A DNA stretch of 60,982 bases, taken from positions 1 through 60,982 of the forward strand of contig CANGCK010000016.1 in NCBI GenBank assembly GCA_947452295.1, given 5' to 3'. The notes under the pieces are model-generated. The model worked only from the letters and a program-made list of their open reading frames with translations, was not told the origin of the DNA and searched no databases. The position numbers and the translations under genes were made by a program. The number at the start of each line of letters is the position of its first letter. Position 1 is the stretch's first letter. The stretch is from Sphingobacteriia bacterium (lineage in GTDB: Bacteria; Bacteroidota; Bacteroidia; Chitinophagales; Chitinophagaceae). Of the stretch, positions 55,743-60,982 are shown one piece after another.

Positions 55743-55966
55743 GTGTTAGTATATTTTATTGGTTTAAAGAACAGAGTTGTAAAAAATGGCCAGATAAATA
55801 TTTTAGATGGCAAGCAACATGGTTATTTATGTGAGAATTTGTGAATATACGATTTTTCAATAATCAATAAAAGTAGCAAAAAAACGCAAGTGAATGATAA
55901 TCGGTAATTATTGGTTTTAATTGGAGATTTAATTGAAAAAGCTTAATTTAATACAAAATTTATGTA

Positions 55967-56395
55967 ATGCGTAAAGTTAGCGATATCATCAATAGGAAAG
56001 GAAATAATGTATTATCGGTTCTTCCCGAAACATCTGTAATTAATGCACTAGAACTGATGGCTGAAAAAAATGTGGGTTCATTGGTAGTGATGGTTGATAA
56101 TCGATTTTTAGGAATTTTAACAGAAAGGGATTATTCACGAAAAGTGATATTGAAGGGGAGGCTTTCGTCGGAAACTACCGTCGAAGAAATTATGACTACA
56201 GAATTTCCACCTGTATCTTTAACGGATACGGTTGAAAAATGCATGCAATTGATGTCGGCAAAGCATATTCGCTATCTGCCGGTAATGAATATGGATCAAT
56301 TAATTGGAATTATATCGATTAGCGATGTTGTTACAGAAACAATTTTGAATCAGGAGGATACGATTGCTGAGTTGAAAAATTACATACAATCTTAA
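55967..56395 (+). CDS. CBS domain pair protein
   Basis: A 142-residue protein made of two CBS motifs (about 10-65 and 75-135), which bind adenine nucleotides and often gate enzymes or channels. AEKNVGSLVVMVDNRFLGILTERDYSRKVILKGR ends CBS1 and SAKHIRYLPVMNMDQLIGIISISDVV ends CBS2. No effector domain is attached. Its partner is unknown. A heptamer-phased tract begins at its last stop base. Confidence 0.9.
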   Translation: MRKVSDIINRKGNNVLSVLPETSVINALELMAEKNVGSLVVMVDNRFLGILTERDYSRKVILKGRLSSETTVEEIMTTEFPPVSLTDTVEKCMQLMSAKHIRYLPVMNMDQLIGIISISDVVTETILNQEDTIAELKNYIQS

Positions 56396-56422
56396 AAAGT
56401 GAAAAGTCAAAAGTGAAAATTT
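56395..56422. repeat. Heptamer-phased tract directly after the CBS gene
   Basis: AAAAGTG, AAAAGTC, AAAAGTG, AAAATTT follow in phase from the last base of the TAA stop, then an A run. The unit is of the same type as those at 55391 and 60805. Confidence 0.65.
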
Positions 56423-56548
56423 AAAAAAATAAATTCGGCCATTTCTTGGTGTTTTTTGCTTAGATATAAACAAGCTGGGTAGGAGGGATACTTAAAATTC
56501 ACTCAAAATCCATTACCTTTTCAAAAAAGCTTCATTTTTTATGGATAA

Positions 56549-56581
56549 TTGAGGTTATAATCACCAATTTTAGTAACTTTG
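56549..56581 (+). promoter_or_regulatory. Candidate promoter of rpsA
   Basis: TTG at 56549-56551 and TAACTTTG at 56574-56581 fit the Bacteroidota boxes with a slightly long 22-bp spacer. The -7 box ends 29 bp before the rpsA ATG. Confidence 0.6.
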
Positions 56582-56610
56582 CGGCCCGATTAAAACCATC
56601 GGATTATTGT

Positions 56611-58512
56611 ATGAAATTGATTAACAAACAACTAAACGCAGATGCTCAGGAGAGTGCAGCAGCTCCAGAAGCTGTTGAAGTTCCTACTGCGACAACAAAA
56701 GCACCTGAAGCAGCGCCAGTTGTAGAAACTGCGCATGATGATTTTGACTGGACTATTGACAAGCGTAATGTGAGTCACTATGCCGAAACAGAGCGTGTTA
56801 AGTACGACAAAGTGTACGACAACACCTTCATTCAAATTGAAGATGGAGAAATTGTAAACGGGTTAGTGGTTGCATTAACTAAAACAGATGTGGTTATCAA
56901 CATTGGTTTTAAGAGCGACGGTTTAGTTTCTTTGAATGAATTCCGCGACGTACAAGGATTGAAAATTGGCGACGAGGTAGAAGTAATGGTAGTTGAAAAA
57001 GAAGACCGTTCTGGTAATCTTCATTTAAGCCGTAAGTCTGCAAGAATTTTCCGTGCTTGGGAAAGAATTGTGGAAGTTCACAGAACTGGCGAAGTGGTTA
57101 CAGGATCTGTTACCAGCAAAACCAAAGGCGGTTTGATTGTTGATGTATTTGGCATGGAAACATTCTTACCAGGTTCTCAAATTGATGTGAAGCCTGTAAC
57201 TGATTACGATCAGTTTGTTGGTAAAACAATGGAGTTTAAGGTAGTTAAGATTAATGAAACTATTAAAAACGCGGTAGTATCTCATAAAGCATTAATTGAA
57301 AGTGACATTGAAGCACAACGTGCAGAGATCATGAGTAAGTTAGAAAAAGGCCAGGTATTAGAGGGTGTTGTTAAGAACATCACTGATTTTGGTGCGTTTA
57401 TGGATTTAGGTGGATTAGACGGATTATTGTACATCACTGATATTTCATGGGGTCGTATTTCTCACCCAAGTGAAGTGGTGAAGATGGATCAAAAATTACA
57501 AGTTGTTGTATTAGACTTTGATGATGATAAAAAGCGCATCAGCTTAGGCTTAAAACAATTAACTCCACATCCTTGGGATGTTTTACCTGAAGGTTTAGCA
57601 GAAGGTTCTGTAGTGAAGGGTAAAGTGGTAAATATTGAAGATTACGGTGCATTCCTTGAAATTCAACCAGGTGTTGAAGGATTGGTGCATGTATCTGAAA
57701 TCACATGGGCAAACACCCCGATCAATGCAAAAGAATTCTTCAAATTAGGAGATGAGCATGAAGCGAAAGTGGTTACCTTAGATAAAGATGCCCGTAAAAT
57801 GAGTTTGAGCATTAAGCAAATGACTCAAGATCCTTGGAATACCATTGAAAATAAATTCCCTGAAAACAGCAAGCACAAAGGATTGGTGAAAAACATCACT
57901 CCGTATGGTGTATTTGTTGAGTTAGAGCCAGGAATTGGTGGAATGATTCATATCAGTGATTTAAGTTGGTTGAAGCGTTTTAATCATCCTACAGACTACA
58001 CTAAAGTAGGTGATCAAATTGACATCATCATTTTAAGTATCGATAAAGAAAATCGTAAGCTTCAGTTGGGACATAAGCAATTAGAAGAAGATCCTTGGAA
58101 TGCATTGGAAGAAACTTTTGCGATTGGTTCTATCCATGAAGGTACGGTTACACGTAAGGATGATAAAGGTGCTTTGGTTCAGTTACAGTATGGTTTAGAG
58201 GGCTTTGCTCCTAACCGTCATTTAAACAAGCAAGATGGTTCTCAGGTGAAAGCCGACGAAACTGCACAGTTTGTGGTAATTGAATTTGATCGTAATGAAA
58301 AGCGCATCGTTTTAAGTCATGCTCGTATTTGGGAGCAGCATGTTGCAGAAGAGAAAGAAGTAGCGAAGAAAGAGGCAAAAGCTGAATCAGACAATACGAA
58401 GAAAGCGGTTAAAAACATTCAAAGTAAAGTAGAAAAAGCTACTTTGGGTGATTTAGGTGCTTTAGCTGAGATTAAAGCAAAAATGCAGGAAGGAGAGGGT
58501 GATACTAAGTAA
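56611..58512 (+). CDS. rpsA: 30S ribosomal protein S1 (bS1), six S1 domains
   Basis: A 633-residue RNA-binding protein that brings mRNA to the 30S subunit. An acidic Ala/Pro/Glu-rich leader (about 8-45) precedes six S1 OB repeats at roughly 65-135, 155-225, 245-315, 330-400, 415-490 and 500-570; repeat 3, NITDFGAFMDLGGLDGLLYITDISWGRISHPSEV, is the best conserved. The C-terminus is a charged helix. In Bacteroidota, with weak Shine-Dalgarno use, S1 is thought to matter for AT-rich leaders. It is monocistronic, with its own promoter and terminator. Confidence 0.97.
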   Translation: MKLINKQLNADAQESAAAPEAVEVPTATTKAPEAAPVVETAHDDFDWTIDKRNVSHYAETERVKYDKVYDNTFIQIEDGEIVNGLVVALTKTDVVINIGFKSDGLVSLNEFRDVQGLKIGDEVEVMVVEKEDRSGNLHLSRKSARIFRAWERIVEVHRTGEVVTGSVTSKTKGGLIVDVFGMETFLPGSQIDVKPVTDYDQFVGKTMEFKVVKINETIKNAVVSHKALIESDIEAQRAEIMSKLEKGQVLEGVVKNITDFGAFMDLGGLDGLLYITDISWGRISHPSEVVKMDQKLQVVVLDFDDDKKRISLGLKQLTPHPWDVLPEGLAEGSVVKGKVVNIEDYGAFLEIQPGVEGLVHVSEITWANTPINAKEFFKLGDEHEAKVVTLDKDARKMSLSIKQMTQDPWNTIENKFPENSKHKGLVKNITPYGVFVELEPGIGGMIHISDLSWLKRFNHPTDYTKVGDQIDIIILSIDKENRKLQLGHKQLEEDPWNALEETFAIGSIHEGTVTRKDDKGALVQLQYGLEGFAPNRHLNKQDGSQVKADETAQFVVIEFDRNEKRIVLSHARIWEQHVAEEKEVAKKEAKAESDNTKKAVKNIQSKVEKATLGDLGALAEIKAKMQEGEGDTK

Positions 58513-58532
58513 TATCACCTGAAGTTGTAATA

Positions 58533-58568
58533 AAAAAGGCTGTTTCGCTTTTGCGAAACGGCCTTTTT
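58533..58568 (+). terminator. Rho-independent terminator after rpsA
   Basis: A 16-bp stem (AAAAAGGCTGTTTCGC paired with GCGAAACGGCCTTTTT, one wobble) has a TTTT loop. It lies 20 bp after the rpsA stop. Confidence 0.92.
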
Positions 58569-58650
58569 AGCTATTAATTAACGGTCTATTTAGCAATTTC
58601 TTGAATAACCTTTCATAAATTGCCCTTTTATGCTTAATTTCGCCGACTTT

Positions 58651-59451
58651 ATGGGTAGAATTGTATTTTTTTCTTTATTGGTTTTAGTATTAGCATCCTC
58701 TTGCTCCAGTAAGATGTCAAAGATTATGCGGAGCAAAGATTATGAGTACAAGTACAAGATGGCTGAAGAGTACTATGCTAATAAAAAATTTCCCGAAGCA
58801 CAAAAATTATTTGAAGATGTATTTCCCTTTTTAAAGGGCTCTACTCGTTATGAGGATATGTATTTTAAGTATGCGTACTCTTATTTTTACAATAAGGACT
58901 ACTTGAATGCGGAAAACTTATTTAAGTCGTTTGTAGAGAATTTTCCTGCTAGTATAAAAGCAGAAGAGTGTGAGTATATGCGTGCTTATTGTTATTTTAA
59001 GCAATCACCTAAGGTAGAGTTAGACCAAACGAATACCAACAAAACAATGGGTTTAATGCAGGCTTTTATTAGTTCTCACCCTACTTCTACCAGAGTGAAG
59101 GACGCTGCTGATTTAATAGATATATGTAGAGAAAAATTAGAGTTAAAGGATTTTAAAAGTGCCGAATTGTATTATAATTTGGGATATTATAAAGCGGCGG
59201 CAATAGCATTTGGAAATGTGTCGGATAATTTTCCAGATTCTAAAAAGTCGGATGAATATAAATTGTTGATGATAAAATCTTATTTCAAATATGCTGAAAT
59301 GAGTTATGAAGAAAAACAAAAAGAGCGCTTCGAAAAAGTATTGGAAGAATGTATAGAATTTGCAGACCGTTTCACTGACAGCAAGTACTTAGAAGAAGTA
59401 AATAAATATAAAAAACAAACCCTTAACATACTTAAACCCGGCAAAAAATGA
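58651..59451 (+). CDS. bamD: Outer membrane assembly lipoprotein BamD
   Basis: A 266-residue lipoprotein of the BAM complex that inserts outer-membrane beta barrels. ATG 58651 gives a lipoprotein signal MGRIVFFSLLVLVLASSC with lipid-bearing Cys18; an in-frame ATG seven codons upstream is less fitting. Five TPR-like helical hairpins follow, for example AEEYYANKKFPEAQKLFEDV and YAYSYFYNKDYLNAENLFKSFVENFP. TAATTTCG (58635-58642) just before the start is a weak -7-like box. It overlaps rpoZ by 4 bp. Confidence 0.94.
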   Translation: MGRIVFFSLLVLVLASSCSSKMSKIMRSKDYEYKYKMAEEYYANKKFPEAQKLFEDVFPFLKGSTRYEDMYFKYAYSYFYNKDYLNAENLFKSFVENFPASIKAEECEYMRAYCYFKQSPKVELDQTNTNKTMGLMQAFISSHPTSTRVKDAADLIDICREKLELKDFKSAELYYNLGYYKAAAIAFGNVSDNFPDSKKSDEYKLLMIKSYFKYAEMSYEEKQKERFEKVLEECIEFADRFTDSKYLEEVNKYKKQTLNILKPGKK

Positions 59452-59792
59452 GCAAATTAAGAAGGCAAATGAGTGCCAACACCGCCAGTGTGGTAGAAAC
59501 AAAAAGCTTGATTTCAATCAAACAAAAAACAGGTAATTTGTATGAGTCGATTGCCATTATAGCAAGAAGGGCAAATCAAATTAATATTTCTATTCGTGAG
59601 GAATTACACAATAAGTTAGAAGAGTTTGCAAGCCATACCGATAGTTTAGAAGAAGTGCATGAAAACAAGGAGCAAATAGAAATTTCTAAAGCTTACGAGA
59701 AAATGCCTAATCCGGCTATTTTGGCTACACAAGAGTTTATGGAAGGGAAAGTGTATTACAGATTAAATAACGATACAGATTTATTTAGATAA
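59448..59792 (+). CDS. rpoZ: RNA polymerase omega subunit, Bacteroidota form
   Basis: A 114-residue RpoZ/Rpb6-type subunit that stabilises the beta-prime subunit. The core is KTGNLYESIAIIARRANQIN, and the Bacteroidota-type end is KAYEKMPNPAILATQEFMEGKVYYR. Its ATGA start overlaps the bamD stop by 4 bp, so the two are translationally coupled. A terminator follows 22 bp after its stop. Confidence 0.92.
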   Translation: MSKLRRQMSANTASVVETKSLISIKQKTGNLYESIAIIARRANQINISIREELHNKLEEFASHTDSLEEVHENKEQIEISKAYEKMPNPAILATQEFMEGKVYYRLNNDTDLFR

Positions 59793-59814
59793 TTTAAGCT
59801 TAAGTATATCATTT

Positions 59815-59844
59815 AAAACGACAGTAAATACTGTCGTTTTTTGT
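59815..59844 (+). terminator. Rho-independent terminator after rpoZ
   Basis: A 12-bp stem (AAAACGACAGTA paired with TACTGTCGTTTT) has a 2-nt loop, with TTTTTT at its end. It separates bamD-rpoZ from the DUF4835 gene. Confidence 0.92.
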
Positions 59845-59881
59845 TATTTTTATTTTTTGTTCTTTATTAAATTCAATAACA

Positions 59882-60805
59882 ATGCTGGCAAAAAAATATG
59901 TTTTTATTCTGCTATTTACTTTGTTGAGTAGTGCATTAACTGCACAAGAGTTAAGGGCCAAAGTAACGGTATTGGCAGGAAGGGTAAATTCTACTGTAGA
60001 GAAAAAAATATTTGTTACGCTTCAATCGCAGTTGAATGATTTAATGAACAATAGAAAGTGGACTAGCGATGGATTTTCACAGAATGAAAAAATTGAATGT
60101 AGTTTCATTTTAAACATTGAAAGTATTATTGAAACCAATGTTTATAAAGCATCATTAACAGTACAAGCAGCTCGCCCGGTATATGGAACATCCTATCAGT
60201 CGGCACTGGTTAATTTTGTGGATGCAGATGTAAATTTCAAATACATTGAGTTTCAGCCCGTTGAGTTTAATGAAAGCAGGGTGCAGGGTACAGATGCTAG
60301 TGTAGCTAATTTAACTGCTGTATTTGCATATTATGCTTATTTAGTGCTAGGTTTAGATTATGATTCTTTTTCACCAAAGGGTGGTGATGAATATTTTAGA
60401 AAAGCCCAGAATATAGTAAACAATGCTCCTGAATCGAAAGACATTTCTGGATGGAAAATGTTTGATGGAACTAGAAATCGGTATTGGTTAAATGAGAACC
60501 TGATTAATACCCGATATAATATTATTCATGATATCATTTATAATTATTATCGTACAGGCTTAGACAAAATGTATGATAAAGAAAAAGAGGGAAGAGCTGG
60601 TATATTGCAATCACTCACACAGTTGTATACATTTCATAAGGAGAATCCGAATACAATGATTGTACAATTCATTATGCAGGGCAAAGCGCTTGAGTTGATT
60701 GGGTTATTGAAAAAAGGCACATCGGAAGAAAGGGCTAAGGGCATTGAATTACTGAGTGTTTTAGATGTATTAAATTCAAGCAGGTATAAACAAGAATTAC
60801 AGTAG
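59882..60805 (+). CDS. DUF4835 (PorD-like) T9SS-associated protein
   Basis: A 307-residue exported protein with a signal peptide (MLAKKYVFILLFTLLSSALTAQ). ELRAKVTVLAGRVNSTVEKKIFVTLQSQLNDLMNNRKW near the start, ASLTVQAARPVYGTSYQSALVNFVD and FYAYxVLGLDYDSFSPKGGDEYFRKAQ-like text are the DUF4835 marks; the family includes PorD, needed for type IX secretion in Porphyromonas. In relatives I recall coaBC between rpoZ and this gene and recN after it; neither is here. Its stop is followed directly by a heptamer tract and the terminal repeats. Confidence 0.85.
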   Translation: MLAKKYVFILLFTLLSSALTAQELRAKVTVLAGRVNSTVEKKIFVTLQSQLNDLMNNRKWTSDGFSQNEKIECSFILNIESIIETNVYKASLTVQAARPVYGTSYQSALVNFVDADVNFKYIEFQPVEFNESRVQGTDASVANLTAVFAYYAYLVLGLDYDSFSPKGGDEYFRKAQNIVNNAPESKDISGWKMFDGTRNRYWLNENLINTRYNIIHDIIYNYYRTGLDKMYDKEKEGRAGILQSLTQLYTFHKENPNTMIVQFIMQGKALELIGLLKKGTSEERAKGIELLSVLDVLNSSRYKQELQ

Positions 60806-60825
60806 AAAGTCAAAATTCAAAACGC
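60805..60825. repeat. Heptamer-phased tract directly after the DUF4835 gene
   Basis: GAAAGTC, AAAATTC, AAAACGC follow from the last base of the TAG stop. Positions 60806-60822 are identical to 55403-55419. Confidence 0.6.
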
Positions 60826-60833
60826 TATAATAG

Positions 60834-60891
60834 ACACATAAAATGAGCCATAAACAACGCTTGCATGCTAGTTGAAATGTTTAACAGGCGA
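60834..60891. repeat. 58-bp direct repeat, copy 1
   Basis: This begins ACACATAAAATGAGCC and ends TGTTTAACAGGCGA, and is identical over 58 bp to 60925-60982. It contains an inverted repeat TAAACA (60851-60856)/TGTTTA (60878-60883), a central GCATGC, and a 10-codon frame from ATG 60843 to TGA 60875. A 33-bp AT-rich spacer (60892-60924) separates the copies. Confidence 0.9.
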
Positions 60892-60924
60892 ATTCCATGT
60901 GACAAATAAAATCAATAAAAGTTA

Positions 60925-60982
60925 ACACATAAAATGAGCCATAAACAACGCTTGCATGCTAGTTGAAATGTTTAACAGGCGA
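60925..60982. repeat. 58-bp direct repeat, copy 2, at the end of the sequence
   Basis: This is a perfect second copy, offset 91 bp from the first. The window stops at the last matching base, as expected where an assembly path branches at the end of a repeat, so further copies may lie beyond. No cas gene, transposase or integrase is seen nearby. Confidence 0.9.

Noticed and set aside
60834..60982. CRISPR array
   Set aside because: Only two copies are seen, the repeat is 58 bp (longer than typical), the spacer is AT-rich like the surroundings, and no cas gene is nearby. Kept as an unexplained repeat.
60834..60982. Integron attC sites
   Set aside because: GTTTAAC looks like one core site, but a matching GTTRRRY partner at the right place is absent, the spacer has no cassette gene, and no integrase is present.

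Overview
The window is an AT-rich stretch of a Bacteroidota chromosome. It most resembles the Chitinophagaceae, but this rests on gene content and protein wording, not on a search. The supporting signs are type IX secretion (T9SS) cargo with type A and type B tails, a PorP/SprF protein, a PorD-like DUF4835 protein, the Bacteroidota form of RpoZ, a type III glutamine synthetase, GLPGLI-like and DGTPD-repeat secreted proteins, and Bacteroidota promoters (TTG, about 18-22 bp, TAnnTTTG). The window opens inside the 3' end of a 5S rRNA and ends exactly at the end of a second copy of a 58-bp direct repeat, so it looks like a whole contig broken at repeats on both sides.

Layout. 1-3345: 5S tail and terminator, then elaA, rarA and an MFS transporter on the minus strand. 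3505-8491: aspS, a small membrane protein, efp (with an arginine-tipped loop), accB and accC. 8659-10851: glnN on the minus strand, facing accC across a 60-bp perfect palindrome. 11042-15060: a tight purL-hldD-proC run. 15061-19690: a secreted dienelactone-hydrolase-like protein (minus), pyrG and yidC. 19743-28105: a GLPGLI-like protein, a small unknown, a TPR protein, comA-like and aroE on plus, then a PIF1/HRDC helicase, a thioesterase, rdgB and an orphan on minus. 28181-33412: ilvE against a 1373-residue T9SS type A secreted protein.

33601-49537 holds the translation core: rpsL-rpsG, fusA, then rpsJ-rplC-rplD-rplW-rplB-rpsS-rplV-rpsC-rplP-rpmC-rpsQ-rplN-rplX-rplE-rpsN-rpsH-rplF-rplR-rpsE-rpmD-rplO-secY-map. 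The cluster stops at map; infA, rpmJ, rpsM, rpsK, rpsD, rpoA and rplQ do not follow. Hairpins and a 289-bp gap inside the cluster mark possible regulatory points.

49838-60982 is an envelope and secretion region: a glycine-rich T9SS type B cargo with its PorP/SprF partner, a FAD oxidoreductase, a small DGTPD-repeat exported peptide, a CBS protein, rpsA, bamD-rpoZ, a PorD-like protein, and the terminal repeats. Heptamer-phased low-complexity arrays sit exactly at the 3' ends of at least four genes. I found no insertion sequence, prophage, canonical CRISPR array with cas genes, or tRNA. The least explained features are the 58/33-bp terminal repeat unit and the heptamer arrays at stop codons.
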